33,012 bases of DNA from an uncultured Clostridia bacterium (lineage in GTDB: Bacteria > Bacillota > Clostridia > TANB77 > CAG-508), in the NCBI GenBank assembly GCA_947625895.1, contig CANQPZ010000015.1, positions 1 to 33,012 of the forward strand. Direction: 5' to 3'. How positions within the stretch are numbered: the first letter of the stretch is position 1; every line of letters begins with the position of its first letter. The translations under genes and the position numbers were made by a program. Positions 24,208-32,900 of this stretch are shown piece by piece. Below the pieces are notes generated by a model. It was not told the origin of the DNA. It made no database searches and saw only the letters and a program-made list of their open reading frames with translations.

Positions 24208-24223
24208 CCTAGCCTGTTCTGAC

Positions 24224-24258
24224 AGAAGGCCACCCCTGGGTGGTCTTCTAAATTTTTT
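24224..24258 (+). terminator. Terminator of the 76-aa gene
   Basis: The GC-rich 11-bp stem AGAAGGCCACC/GGTGGTCTTCT (one G-T pair) has the 4-nt loop CCTG, followed by AAATTTTTT. Confidence 0.87.
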
Positions 24259-24261
24259 AAA

Positions 24262-24306
24262 TAAAAAATAAAAAAAGAAATTCTCATACTTATAGAGAAT
24301 TTCTTT
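24262..24306 (-). terminator. Terminator of pheST
   Basis: The 12-bp stem AAAGAAATTCTC/GAGAATTTCTTT is followed on the minus strand by a long T-rich tract. It lies 7 bp past the pheT stop. Confidence 0.87.
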
Positions 24307-24312
24307 ATTGAT

Positions 24313-26682
24313 TTATCTTAATTCTGCTTTTAAATCTTTTTCAAGACTTGCAATTATTTTGTCCATTACTTGATTTATTTCTTCATCAGTTAATGTTCTG
24401 TCTTGTTTTCCAAATGTTAATGAAAAAGCTATACTCTTTTTATTTTCATCAATTCCTTTTCCTGTATATACATCAAATACTTCATAACTTTCTAAACTTG
24501 AACCAGCAGATTTTTTAATTTTTGTACCTATTTCCTCTGCTGTTACATTTTTATCAATTACTACAGCGATATCTTTTTTGATATTTGGATATTTTGAAAT
24601 TTCTTTATATTTCATTCTTCCAACTTTTTTGCCTAATAATCTATCTAAGTCAATTTCAAGAATATATACATCTTCTTTTTCAACATTTGGGTGTATTTTT
24701 CCTATAATACCAACTATGTCATTATTTACTGATATAAGTGCAGTTTGTCCTGGATGCATTTCTTCAGGAGTTTTGTTTTCGTCTTTAACAAAACTATATC
24801 TTCCATTATATCCTAAATAGTCTAAGATTTCTTCTGCTACACCTTTTACTATATAGAAATCTACTTTTCTTTTTTCTATTCCTACATAGTAATCTCCAGT
24901 CATTAATGCTCCTAATTTTTGAGTTTCTGAATATTCTTCTCCTACTTTTTGGAATGATTTTCCTAATTCAAAAATACAAACATCTTTATTATTTCTAGCT
25001 TTGTTATATTCATAAATTTTGTATAAAGCTATTGATAGACTATGTCTTAGCGTATTTTTATCTTCTGATAATGGAGCTAAAAGTTTTACTGGTTCAGTAT
25101 CGTCTTTTGTAAACATTTTACTGTCAGCTTCAGGAACTAAAACATAAGATAATGTTTCATTTAATCCTAAATCTATCATTTTATTTCTAATTTGTCTTGA
25201 TACTTTGTCATAACTTCCCATCTTAGGTAATATATCTGGAAGCTTTCCTTTGATATTGTTTACTCCATATATACGTCCAACTTCTTCAATTAAATCTTCT
25301 TTTATATCTATATCAATTCTTCTACGTGGTACAGTAACATGAATAATTTCACCTTTAACTTCTGATTTAAAGCCAAGTCTTCTAAATACATCTAATATAT
25401 CTTTTTCTGATATTTCCATACCTAAAATTGCATTTATATTTTTAGCAGTTATATCAATTTCTTTATCACTTAAGTCTGATTTATCGTATTTTGCTGTTCC
25501 GCCAACAACTTCACCTTCTGCATATTTTTCAAGAAATGCACATGCTCTTTCAGCAGCCATATATGTTCTATTTGGATCTAATCCTTTTTCAAATCTATTG
25601 CTTGCTTCACTTCTTAAAATTGAATTTGAAGTTCTTCTAATTTTAACTGAGTCAAATATTGCAGATTCAATAATTATATTTTTTGTTTTTTCAGTAATCT
25701 CAGTTTCTAGTCCTCCCATAACGCCAGCTAATCCTATTGCCTTTTCACCATCTGAAATTACTATATCTTCTGATTTTAATGTTCTCTCAATTCCATCTAA
25801 TGTATATAGTTTTTCGTCTTCTTTTGCCATTCTGACTTCTAAGCATCCTTTTAGGCAGTCAGCATCATAGAAATGAAGTGGTTGACCTGTTTCTAACATT
25901 ACGTAGTTACTTATATCAACAACATTATTAATTGGTCTTATTCCTGAAGCAATAAGTCTATTTTTAATAAAATCAGGTGATTCTTTTATAACTACATTTT
26001 TTACTTTTTTAGCAAGGAAAATTGAACAGTTATCAGTATTTACTTTTACTTTAAATGAATCATTTATATCTTCCTTATTTTCTTTATGAGTTAAATCAAT
26101 ATCTTTTACTTTCTTGTCGTATATTGCTCCAACTTCATATGCCATACCTAATATGCTTAAAAGATCTCCTCTATTAGCTGTTAAATCAAAGTCAATAACA
26201 TTATCATTCATTTTCATATATTCTATAGGATCTTTTCCTACAGGTGCATCAAGTGGTAATTCGTGAATTCCAGCTTTATCTTCTTCTTTTAAGAATTTGC
26301 TTTCTAGACCAAGTTCAGCAATTGAACAAATCATACCATTTGATTCTTGACCTCTTATGATTCCTCTTTTTATTTTACCTCCTGGTAAATCTGCACCATC
26401 TTGAGCAACTATAACTTTTAAACCTTTTCTGACATTTGGTGCTCCGCAAACGATATTCAACACTTCTTTTCCAATATCTACTTTGCAGCAATGTAAGTGA
26501 TCAGAATCAGGGTGCATTTGACAATCAACAACTTCACCAATTATTAATTTAGTTACATTTAATAATGGTCCAGCTTCATCATACTCATTTCCGGCATTAG
26601 TCATATCTTCTGCTATTTTCTTAACATCTATATGTTCATCTAGATCAACGTAATCTTTCAAAAAATTAATACTTAATTTCAT
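24313..26682 (-). CDS. pheT: Phenylalanyl-tRNA synthetase beta subunit
   Basis: The beta subunit of the (alpha-beta)2 enzyme handles editing and tRNA binding. The product is 789 residues from the ATG at 26682, the usual family length. Domains in order: N-terminal [22 protein letters not shown]-like tRNA-binding domain (about 40-150, with [15 protein letters not shown] and [10 protein letters not shown]); B3/4 editing domain ([20 protein letters not shown]); B5 (about 400-470); the catalytic-like core ([11 protein letters not shown]); and the C-terminal FDX-ACB domain ([20 protein letters not shown] to the end). Earlier in-frame starts exist, but AAAGGATG spacing and homology favour this one. 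It overlaps the pheS end by 17 bp. Confidence 0.96.
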   Translation of the reverse strand: MKLSINFLKDYVDLDEHIDVKKIAEDMTNAGNEYDEAGPLLNVTKLIIGEVVDCQMHPDSDHLHCCKVDIGKEVLNIVCGAPNVRKGLKVIVAQDGADLPGGKIKRGIIRGQESNGMICSIAELGLESKFLKEEDKAGIHELPLDAPVGKDPIEYMKMNDNVIDFDLTANRGDLLSILGMAYEVGAIYDKKVKDIDLTHKENKEDINDSFKVKVNTDNCSIFLAKKVKNVVIKESPDFIKNRLIASGIRPINNVVDISNYVMLETGQPLHFYDADCLKGCLEVRMAKEDEKLYTLDGIERTLKSEDIVISDGEKAIGLAGVMGGLETEITEKTKNIIIESAIFDSVKIRRTSNSILRSEASNRFEKGLDPNRTYMAAERACAFLEKYAEGEVVGGTAKYDKSDLSDKEIDITAKNINAILGMEISEKDILDVFRRLGFKSEVKGEIIHVTVPRRRIDIDIKEDLIEEVGRIYGVNNIKGKLPDILPKMGSYDKVSRQIRNKMIDLGLNETLSYVLVPEADSKMFTKDDTEPVKLLAPLSEDKNTLRHSLSIALYKIYEYNKARNNKDVCIFELGKSFQKVGEEYSETQKLGALMTGDYYVGIEKRKVDFYIVKGVAEEILDYLGYNGRYSFVKDENKTPEEMHPGQTALISVNNDIVGIIGKIHPNVEKEDVYILEIDLDRLLGKKVGRMKYKEISKYPNIKKDIAVVIDKNVTAEEIGTKIKKSAGSSLESYEVFDVYTGKGIDENKKSIAFSLTFGKQDRTLTDEEINQVMDKIIASLEKDLKAELR

Positions 26683-27721
26683 TTTCTTCATCCTTTCTAT
26701 CAAATTGGTTTAAGAATCTTACATCGTTTTGGTATAATAGACGAATATCTGTTATTCCATATTTAAACATTGCAAGTCTATCTAGTCCAACACCAAATGC
26801 AAATCCTGAATATTTATCTGGATCATATCCATTCATTCTTAAAACATTTGGATGAACAATTCCAGAACCTAAAAGTTCTATCCATCCTGTCTGTTTACAT
26901 AGATTACATCCCTTTCCTCCACATTTAAAACATGTTACATCAACTTCATAAGATGGTTCAGTAAATGGGAAATAACTTGGTCTGAATCTTAGTTCTGTAT
27001 TTTGACCTAGCATCTTTTTCATAAATACTTCTAGAGTTCCTTTTAAGTCAGCAAGTGATATATTCTTATCAACAACTAATCCTTCAACTTGGTTAAATTG
27101 ATGAGAGTGTGTTGCATCATCTTCTCTTCTAAATGTCTTTCCTGGAACTATAACCCTTATTGGAGTTTTTTCTTCATTTGCCATCATAGTTCTAGCTTGA
27201 ACAGCAGATGTTTGAGTTCTTAATAAATATTCTGTAGTTATATAGAAACTATCTTGCATATCTCTTGCAGGATGTCCTTTAGGTAAATTTAATCTTTCAA
27301 AACAATATTCATCAGTTTCTAGTTCAGGTCCTGTTACAACATCATATCCCATAGAAACGAATAAATCTTCAACTTCTTCAATAACTCTGTTTAGAGGATG
27401 TTTACTACCTCTTTTAATTTTTTGGCTTGGAAGTGTAATATCAATTTCTTCACTAGCTATTTTTTTAGCTAATTCTTCTTTTTCAAGTTCTGCTTCTTTT
27501 TCTTGAATTTTAGCTTCAAGCTCTTCTTTGCATGTATTAACTAACGCACCTATTATTGGTCTTTCCTCTGAAGAAAGATTTCCCATTCCTCTTAATACAC
27601 TTGTTAATTCTCCTTTTTTTCCAAGATATTTAACACGAATATCATTCAACTCTTTTAAATCTGTTGTTGCTTTGATATTTTTTAGTGCTTCATCTTGAAT
27701 TTTCTTAATTTGTTCTTTCAA
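26666..27721 (-). CDS. pheS: Phenylalanyl-tRNA synthetase alpha subunit
   Basis: This is the catalytic class II subunit. The 351 residues have an N-terminal coiled coil (about 1-90) and motif 2 [20 protein letters not shown] (about 195-215). The Cys-rich insert [20 protein letters not shown] and motif 3 [20 protein letters not shown] (about 310-330) follow. The start codon is TTG, fixed by CGGAGGG 7-8 nt upstream and by the [12 protein letters not shown] beginning expected for PheS. It is controlled by the T-box leader upstream. An unusual 220-bp hairpin-rich stretch lies between the T-box terminator and this start. Confidence 0.97.
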   Translation of the reverse strand: MKEQIKKIQDEALKNIKATTDLKELNDIRVKYLGKKGELTSVLRGMGNLSSEERPIIGALVNTCKEELEAKIQEKEAELEKEELAKKIASEEIDITLPSQKIKRGSKHPLNRVIEEVEDLFVSMGYDVVTGPELETDEYCFERLNLPKGHPARDMQDSFYITTEYLLRTQTSAVQARTMMANEEKTPIRVIVPGKTFRREDDATHSHQFNQVEGLVVDKNISLADLKGTLEVFMKKMLGQNTELRFRPSYFPFTEPSYEVDVTCFKCGGKGCNLCKQTGWIELLGSGIVHPNVLRMNGYDPDKYSGFAFGVGLDRLAMFKYGITDIRLLYQNDVRFLNQFDRKDEENEIKY

Positions 27722-27783
27722 TTTAATTCCCTCCGTTTTTCTTTTTAGATGATACTATAATTTCAAATGAAACTTTTATATAA

Positions 27784-27943
27784 GAACAATAGCGGACATT
27801 TTTATATATCACACTATTTAATTTCATTGCAAAGTCCGCGTCAATTGTTCGCCCGCCAAAATTTCTTTAGAAATTTTGTGTGGATTTGCAGCGAAGCTTT
27901 TTTATATAATAGGAAAGTTTAAAGAACTTTCCTATTATATAAA
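27784..27943 (-). repeat. Hairpin cluster between the T-box terminator and pheS
   Basis: Three inverted repeats follow each other. GAACAAT..CGGAC at 27784-27797 pairs with GTCCGCGTCAATTGTTC at 27834-27850. CAAAATTTC/GAAATTTTG at 27857-27878 is a perfect 9-bp stem with a 4-nt loop. A perfect palindrome of about 19 bp per arm (TTTATATAATAGGAAAGTT and its complement, 4-5 nt loop) lies at about 27901-27943, directly after the T-box terminator. TTATATAA occurs at both outer edges. No coding potential is seen. It looks like inserted repeat material within the pheS leader. Confidence 0.7.
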
Positions 27944-28180
27944 AAAACATCTCATCCTTAATAGGACGAAATGTTATTTCCGTGGTACCACCTAATTTTA
28001 TTAATTAAATAATTAACCTTATTAATAGCTATAACGTAGCAAACGATTATACTTTTAATATAATATCTCCAAAGTGAAATTTCAATTTAGCATGTATAAC
28101 AAGCTCACAGCTTATAACTTGTTTTCTCTTTCTACACTAGTTCTAAATCTACTAAGCTTCTTCATCGATTTTTTATATGA
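27941..28180 (-). promoter_or_regulatory. T-box riboswitch, Phe (UUC specifier), upstream of pheS
   Basis: On the minus strand the T-box bulge AGGTGGTACCACG lies at 27981-27993. It is followed by the terminator stem AACATTTCGTCCT/AGGATGAGATGTT (27947-27975) and seven T. Upstream are a Stem I region with an AGTAGA-like box, AAAGAGAA, a long ACAAGTTATAAGC/GCTTGTTATAC hairpin, and the specifier region TTTCACTTTGGAG with UUC at 28076-28078. Uncharged tRNA-Phe would favour the antiterminator and let pheST be transcribed. The specifier agrees with the downstream genes. The class is certain; the exact Stem I pairing is not worked out. Confidence 0.93.
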
Positions 28181-28186
28181 TTTATT

Positions 28187-28215
28187 ATTTTAGCATGATT
28201 TTTTATTTTTTGCAA
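28187..28215 (-). promoter_or_regulatory. Promoter of the T-box-pheST unit
   Basis: The minus strand has -35 TTGCAA (28210-28215), a 17-bp spacer and -10 TAAAAT (28187-28192). The -35 begins 7 bp past the stop codon of the upstream gene, and no terminator was seen between them. Confidence 0.7.
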
Positions 28216-28221
28216 TACTAT

Positions 28222-28884
28222 TTATTTAATATCTGATATTACCCATCTGTCATTATTAAGAACATAATTAACTTCCATGTTTTTCTCAGCTGATTCTGTT
28301 CCATCGACAGTTGTCTTATACCATACTTTAAGTGAATATCTAGTAGCTGTATTATTTTCAACTTCTTGTCTTGTTATTTCATATGTTTCTTCTGGTTGTG
28401 TTTTTGTAGAAACATAAGTTATTCCATTAGATTCTTTATATATGTCTTTATATTCTCTATTAAAGAAATCTTTTGTTAGATAATTTTCGAACTTTCTTCT
28501 AACATTATCATATAAAATGTCAGTTCTATAAAATGTATCTTCTTCTATTTTATCATAAGCTTCAAATTGTTGATTTGTTGCAAACCCATAAGTCTCAAGT
28601 ACAGATTGTGGGTTTGATACAACTTTTGATTTTACACTTAAATATGACTTTAATAATTCAACAGCTTTATTTTCATCAATTTCTTTAAAAACAATTGATT
28701 CTTGAGCTTGAGTTTTTAGTTCATCTAAAGCATCTGATGCCCTATTAGTATACAAATAAAAGAAAACTGCAATAATTGCAATTAATATTACAATTATTAT
28801 AACTAATGTTGTTAAATTTACAGTGAAAACACTATCTTCTTCCTTATTATTTTTGTTTTTTTCTTCTACCTCTTCTTTTGACAT
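28222..28884 (-). CDS. Single-pass membrane protein with NTF2/VirB8-like C-terminal part (tentative)
   Basis: The protein is 220 residues from the ATG at 28884, which has a GGAGG site about 12 nt upstream. A charged cytosolic N-terminus (about 1-23, rich in Glu and Lys) is followed by one transmembrane helix (about 24-47, LVIIIVILIAIIAVFFYLY) and an extracytoplasmic domain. The domain ends EKNMEVNYVLNNDRWVISDI, a pattern common in NTF2/SnoaL- or VirB8-like folds; this is only a resemblance. It overlaps the coiled-coil gene by 38 bp, so the two are coupled. Function is unknown; an envelope-complex subunit is plausible. Confidence 0.6.
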   Translation of the reverse strand: MSKEEVEEKNKNNKEEDSVFTVNLTTLVIIIVILIAIIAVFFYLYTNRASDALDELKTQAQESIVFKEIDENKAVELLKSYLSVKSKVVSNPQSVLETYGFATNQQFEAYDKIEEDTFYRTDILYDNVRRKFENYLTKDFFNREYKDIYKESNGITYVSTKTQPEETYEITRQEVENNTATRYSLKVWYKTTVDGTESAEKNMEVNYVLNNDRWVISDIK

Positions 28885-29707
28885 TTGTTTTCTTTTCCTC
28901 CAAATCAACTTTATATTCTTCTTTTGTACTCATTATTTCGTTTATTGTATCTGTAATACCATCTTTTAAGTATTTTCTATCTTTATCTTTAGGTACTTTT
29001 TTCTCTTCAGTCTCATAGTAATCTATTCTCTTCATTAACTTTGAAAAGACATTTTTTTCAATAGTTTTGTATGGATTAATTTTTCCTAGGAAAAATCTTG
29101 TCGCCTTTGAAAAAACTCTTGGACCTTTAATGTTTCTTTGAATTTGCTGTTCTTTTGACTCAATTGCCTTACTTATTGCCATGTCTTTTTCTTCATTTTT
29201 TCTTTTTAAGCTCATTTTTATTCTGCTAATTTTTGTTTCATTTCTTGTAATTTCATCTTGAAGATTACATATCTTTTCTCTAATTTCATCATCACTATTA
29301 TCAGCTTTAGACTTTGCTATATTTTCTTCTTCTATCAATGCATATATCTGCTTCATAATAGAAACATTTTTCATTTCTTCTTCTAAAGTTTTTAAGTGAT
29401 TATAAATTATATCTGCATCGTAGTAATTAGCTAATTCTTCTAAGTCTACTCTATATCTATCCATTATCTCATTAAGTCTATTTTCTATTTGAGTATATTT
29501 TTTCAAATTATCTAAAACTTTTTTATTTATTGAATTAATTCCAAATGTTAAGGCATTTTTCTCATTTTCAACTTTTGAATTAACTAATATTTCACTTTTT
29601 CTATATTGTAAGGCTGAGTATATTATTGATATTGTCTTTGAAAGTTCTTCGTATTTTTCTATTAAATTGTTAAATTCATTATAATTGTTATCTTTTTGAT
29701 TTTTCAC
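28847..29707 (-). CDS. Coiled-coil protein of unknown function
   Basis: The 286-residue, highly charged protein has no membrane segment. Heptad-like stretches suggest long coiled coils at about 10-125 (NLIEKYEELSKTISIIYSAL and LDNLKKYTQIENRLNEIMDR) and about 140-195 (EIREKICNLQDEITRNETKI). A basic patch around 195-215 precedes another helical region, and the C-terminus is very basic (RRGRRKKQK). The start is GTG with AAAGGGG about 10 nt upstream. It lies 15 bp after the 46-aa gene and overlaps the membrane-protein gene. No family recognised; a structural or scaffold role is a guess. Confidence 0.65.
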   Translation of the reverse strand: MKNQKDNNYNEFNNLIEKYEELSKTISIIYSALQYRKSEILVNSKVENEKNALTFGINSINKKVLDNLKKYTQIENRLNEIMDRYRVDLEELANYYDADIIYNHLKTLEEEMKNVSIMKQIYALIEEENIAKSKADNSDDEIREKICNLQDEITRNETKISRIKMSLKRKNEEKDMAISKAIESKEQQIQRNIKGPRVFSKATRFFLGKINPYKTIEKNVFSKLMKRIDYYETEEKKVPKDKDRKYLKDGITDTINEIMSTKEEYKVDLEEKKTNVKRRGRRKKQK

Positions 29708-29722
29708 AAACTTTCTGCCCCT

Positions 29723-29863
29723 TTATTTTATTATTTTCCTAATTTCCTTTTTAGTTTTTATTTTTTCTTTTTCAATATTATCTAATAATTCTTCAAACTC
29801 TTCAGCAGTCATTAAATCTAAATTATACACTTTATTATCAAAAGCAAGTGTGCCTAGACTCAT
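29723..29863 (-). CDS. 46-residue miniprotein
   Basis: A short gene with a good ribosome-binding site (CAGGAGG, about 7 nt before the ATG at 29863). The product begins MSLGTLAFDNKVYNLDLMTA and then forms a charged amphipathic helix (EEFEELLDNIEKEKIKTKKE) ending IRKIIK. It has no membrane segment. The NLDLMTAEEFEELLDNIE stretch looks like a protein-interaction helix. It lies 15 bp upstream of the coiled-coil gene and is probably the first gene of that unit. No promoter was seen apart from readthrough past the 29887-29919 hairpin. Confidence 0.65.
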   Translation of the reverse strand: MSLGTLAFDNKVYNLDLMTAEEFEELLDNIEKEKIKTKKEIRKIIK

Positions 29864-29886
29864 CCAGTAACCTCCTGTTTATAATT

Positions 29887-29919
29887 TATAAGCGGACTTT
29901 GTTTCATTGTCCGCTTATA
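29887..29919 (-). terminator. Perfect hairpin after the DUF5050-like gene
   Basis: A perfect 11-bp stem (TATAAGCGGAC/GTCCGCTTATA) with an 11-nt loop begins 3 bp past the stop at 29922. The tract after it on the minus strand (AAATTATAAACAGG) lacks a T run, so it is either a weak terminator, a processing site or a repeat. Its GCGGACTTTG and GTCCGC motifs are shared with the hairpin before pheS. Confidence 0.5.
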
Positions 29920-29921
29920 TT

Positions 29922-30980
29922 TTAAATATTCAAAGTTTGTTTATCATTTCCATTTATTTTTACTTTATACAAATTGTATTCATAATAATTATCTTCTACT
30001 TTATCTGTATAGTAAATCCAATCATCAACTACACAAATATAAATGTTTTCAGATCCTATGTCTACAATTTTCTTTTCGTTGCTTCCATCAACCTTTGCTT
30101 TATAAATGGCTTTATCTTCATCTTCTTTAGTTGCGTAATATAATGTACCTTTGCAAATGTTAAATGTTTTTACTTTCTTTGAAACGATTTCTGTATCACT
30201 TTTATCTTTGATATTTAATCTCATTAAGTGATCATTTGCTCTACTAATGTAGTAAACGTTGTTAGATATTACTTGGAATGTTCCAATTCCTTTTTCTAAT
30301 TCTTCAACAGAATTTCCATTCTTTTTCATTCTCTTGAATTCACTATCTTTTGTTAGATAGTATATATATTGTCCATCAATTTGGAAATAATCTATTTCTT
30401 CATCTGAAATTTGTTGTCTTTTTTCTCCATTAACTTTTACTTTTTCTATTTTATAATCTGAATTTAAATAGTAAATCCATCCGTCACTAATATTCATTGC
30501 AGAATCATCTATTGTTGTATTTTCTATACCATCAACAACAATTTTTTTGTTTGATCCATCTGGTTTCATTTTTACTATTTGTTTAATATAGTTTCCATTA
30601 TCTTGCGCATTTACTGCAATATAATATAATTGACCTTTATATTCTGTAAGGGATTTTACATATTGATCTGAATTAACAAGTTTAGCATTTCCTTTTTTAT
30701 CTATTTGATAAATTCCTCTGTTTTCTTCAGAAGGTGCACCTATAACAGTATTGCTTATATATACTTTGTTACCTTTTTCAGTTACAAATCCAGTATTGTT
30801 AAGGTTTCCTATTATTTTGTCTGCTTTACTTGCTTGTGATGAAATAATTATTGAAACAATTGTTATTATTACTAATGCAATAACTATTATTGAACAAATA
30901 GTTATGACTCTTTTCTTTTCTGGCTCTAGTTCTTTGTATTTTTTTGAAAAGTCTTTTAGAAATTTAAATTTTTCTTTCAT
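29922..30980 (-). CDS. Membrane-anchored DUF5050-like repeat protein
   Basis: The protein is 352 residues. A basic N-terminus is followed by one transmembrane helix (about 25-48, ITICSIIVIALVIITIVSII), then an extracytoplasmic domain of about 300 residues. This is built from repeats of the type GWIYYLNSDYKIEKVKVNGE, QYIYYLTKDSEFKRMKKNG, NVYYISRANDHLMRLNIKD and GTLYYATKEDEDKAIYKAKV. Such WIYYxN...IyKvkxDG repeats are characteristic of DUF5050, probably a beta-propeller. I took the ATG at 30980 (GAGAGG 8 nt upstream). Upstream in-frame codons up to 31043 overlap the promoter, which supports the shorter start. Ligand unknown. Confidence 0.8.
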   Translation of the reverse strand: MKEKFKFLKDFSKKYKELEPEKKRVITICSIIVIALVIITIVSIIISSQASKADKIIGNLNNTGFVTEKGNKVYISNTVIGAPSEENRGIYQIDKKGNAKLVNSDQYVKSLTEYKGQLYYIAVNAQDNGNYIKQIVKMKPDGSNKKIVVDGIENTTIDDSAMNISDGWIYYLNSDYKIEKVKVNGEKRQQISDEEIDYFQIDGQYIYYLTKDSEFKRMKKNGNSVEELEKGIGTFQVISNNVYYISRANDHLMRLNIKDKSDTEIVSKKVKTFNICKGTLYYATKEDEDKAIYKAKVDGSNEKKIVDIGSENIYICVVDDWIYYTDKVEDNYYEYNLYKVKINGNDKQTLNI

Positions 30981-31014
30981 TTCCATACCTCTCTTTTTTC
31001 TTTTGCATATTTTA

Positions 31015-31043
31015 ATTATATATATAATGCTAAAATATTTCAA
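31015..31043 (-). promoter_or_regulatory. Promoter of the DUF5050-like gene
   Basis: The minus strand has -35 TTGAAA (31038-31043), a 17-bp spacer and -10 TATAAT (31015-31020), 34 bp before the ATG and just past the stop of the preceding gene. Confidence 0.8.
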
Positions 31044-31055
31044 CTAATTTATTAA

Positions 31056-32075
31056 TTATTTTAAATACATTACAACTCTAAATCCTACACTTAAATTTGA
31101 AGCATCGTCAGATTGAGCTCTAGTTGAGATTGGATATAAGTTTCCATAGTTCCAATATCCTCCACCTCTACCAATATGGTATATTTCATGGTCACCACAT
31201 TGTTCTGTTGTTAATTCCCAGACATTTCCTCCCATGTCATAAATGTTATTAGCACACCATCTTTCATTACTTGCAGTTTCAGCGGATCTATTTAATCCAT
31301 CGATACTGTTCTGGTAATTTCCATAATCTGTTGATTCATCAATATTTATTCCGCAAGACCTCATCCAGTTACAAGTTGTATCCCAAGCATAACTATTTAT
31401 CAAATCAGTTTGGAAATAATCATTCTTTGGATACATATTCATAGACGCATTTTTAGCATTTTGCCATGTTATTTGTGTCCAAGGTGAAACTCCAGCTTTT
31501 GAAATTGCTAAACCTGTTGATTCATCTAAACCAGCTTCAAATCTTGCAACATAAAAACCTTTATAATTTTTTACAGAGTCATCATATTCAAGATTGTAAT
31601 CTGCTATATCCTTAAGATTTACTGAGTCCCAGGCTTCTACTGAAACTCCTTCACCATTGTTAGCAAAAATTTGTCTTGCATATGAATTAAAATTTTCAAC
31701 TGGTACCCAAACGAATTGATTTCCGTTAGAATCTTCTATTACGGCTCCATCGCCTGAATTTCCTCCTATATAATTAAATGTTGGAGGTACAGGAATAGTT
31801 CCACCATCATCTGTTTGTGCTTTTGTTATCTCACCAGTGATTTGTCCTTCATCATCTTCCCTTTGACCAGGATTTTCTGTTTCGTTTTCTTCAGTTTCAT
31901 TTTCTGGTAATTCAGGATACTCAGTATCATTTGTAACATTATTTAAATTATAACTAATTGTCTCTTTTTTGTTTGTACTACTAAATACTCCAATTAGAAT
32001 AAGTGTTATTATCATCAATACTATTATTACTACTCCAGCTATTAAAAAAGCTTTCTTGTTCATATTTATATTCAT
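31056..32075 (-). CDS. Membrane-anchored SUMF1/formylglycine-generating-enzyme-fold protein
   Basis: The 339 residues have an N-terminal transmembrane helix (about 8-29) and a low-complexity acidic linker (ELPENETEENETENPGQRED, about 55-80). The C-terminal domain of the SUMF1/FGE C-lectin-like fold includes FVWVPVENFNSYARQIF, FYVARFEAG, SPWTQITWQNAKNASMNMYP, NNIYDMGGNVWELTTEQ and GRGGGYWNYG...VGFRVVMYL. The two catalytic cysteines found in true FGE near the C-terminus (RGGSW.C..) are absent, so sulfatase maturation is unlikely; ligand binding at the surface is more plausible. The ATG has AAAGGG 8 nt upstream. Probably monocistronic, since the next gene has its own promoter. Confidence 0.82.
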   Translation of the reverse strand: MNINMNKKAFLIAGVVIIVLMIITLILIGVFSSTNKKETISYNLNNVTNDTEYPELPENETEENETENPGQREDDEGQITGEITKAQTDDGGTIPVPPTFNYIGGNSGDGAVIEDSNGNQFVWVPVENFNSYARQIFANNGEGVSVEAWDSVNLKDIADYNLEYDDSVKNYKGFYVARFEAGLDESTGLAISKAGVSPWTQITWQNAKNASMNMYPKNDYFQTDLINSYAWDTTCNWMRSCGINIDESTDYGNYQNSIDGLNRSAETASNERWCANNIYDMGGNVWELTTEQCGDHEIYHIGRGGGYWNYGNLYPISTRAQSDDASNLSVGFRVVMYLK

Positions 32076-32136
32076 ATCTATGACCCTTTCTATTAGTAAT
32101 GTTTGTGCATTCTTATTTTTTCTTTATTCTTAAATT

Positions 32137-32142
32137 ATTATA
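32137..32142 (-). promoter_or_regulatory. Extended -10 element upstream of the SUMF1-fold gene
   Basis: TGATATAAT on the minus strand (-10 TATAAT at 32137-32142) matches an extended -10 promoter. The best -35 hexamers nearby (TTGGAT) have a short spacer. The start would be about 60 nt upstream of the ATG. The rest of 32076-32328 is AT-rich with nothing else recognised. Confidence 0.45.
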
Positions 32143-32321
32143 TCAATTTTTGAGGAATCCAATTCTAAATAATTTGCTAAAAAAATTTTTTATTCTCTTT
32201 AATATACTGATTTAACTCTAACATAACTTTAAAATTTTATCAATACTTTTAATATATAAGAAATATAATTTTTTTATTCTGTTCTAAGTACTAAATTTTG
32301 TTAATCAATTTACTATTATAT

Positions 32322-32359
32322 AAAAAAAGAAGGGGTGCCTTTAGTGGGCACCCTATTCT
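32322..32359 (-). terminator. Terminator of the lipoprotein gene
   Basis: The stem AGAATAGGGTGCC pairs with GGCACCCCTTCT (one bulge), with a 7-nt loop and then seven T on the minus strand, directly after the stop at 32361. Confidence 0.87.
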
Positions 32360-32360
32360 T

Positions 32361-32807
32361 CTAGTCAGGCTCTCTGTAGGTAATGACGTATGATTCGCCT
32401 TTACCGTAGGTACTAAGCCTTGTGCTGATATCTACAATTTCATATTTTTCAAAATCAAGCGAGCTGTAGAATTCGGTGTACTCAGACTGCTTGCGTGTTT
32501 TGAATAAATAGTATTTGTAAGACACAGCACTTGCGTTGTCATCCGGATTGGTCATGTACGTAACGACATAGGATTCGCCTTTGCCGTAAGTCGACATTCC
32601 TGTAGTTATGTCGATGATATGAATTTTAGCATCATTGTCGGTTAGAAATTCTAAGTATTCCTTATCATCTCTAGTGCTAAAGATCAGCACAGTATCCGAC
32701 GGTTCATTGCTAACTTCATCATCAATGGTAACCACTGAACTTGACTCACCGCATGCGCAAAGCATAAGTGCCAAGCATATGACCAACACAAAAACGAGCC
32801 TCTTCAT
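32361..32807 (-). CDS. Putative lipoprotein with internally duplicated domain
   Basis: The 148-residue protein has a signal sequence KRLVFVLVICLALMLCACGE whose Cys at about 19 fits a lipobox (L-C-A-C), predicting a membrane-attached lipoprotein. The mature part holds two copies of about 45-55 residues. The first contains DKEYLEFLTDN and IIDITTGMSTYGKGESYVVT; the second contains SEYTEFYSSLD and IVDISTRLSTYGKGESYVIT. The STYGKGESYV core is identical. A GGGAGG site lies 9 nt before the ATG. The gene is clearly GC-richer than its neighbours and has its own promoter and terminator. Function unknown. Confidence 0.78.
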   Translation of the reverse strand: MKRLVFVLVICLALMLCACGESSSVVTIDDEVSNEPSDTVLIFSTRDDKEYLEFLTDNDAKIHIIDITTGMSTYGKGESYVVTYMTNPDDNASAVSYKYYLFKTRKQSEYTEFYSSLDFEKYEIVDISTRLSTYGKGESYVITYREPD

Positions 32808-32900
32808 TCTGCTATTCCTCCCAACAATAGTTGTTATCGAGTTTTTTTGGTGTATGATGCCATTCTTATTGTAGTTCGCATGGCTACGAATGATAAATTA

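Noticed and set aside
31056..31170. Diversity-generating retroelement variable region
   Set aside because: No reverse transcriptase, template repeat or avd gene is visible in the window; kept only as a check within the SUMF1-fold finding.
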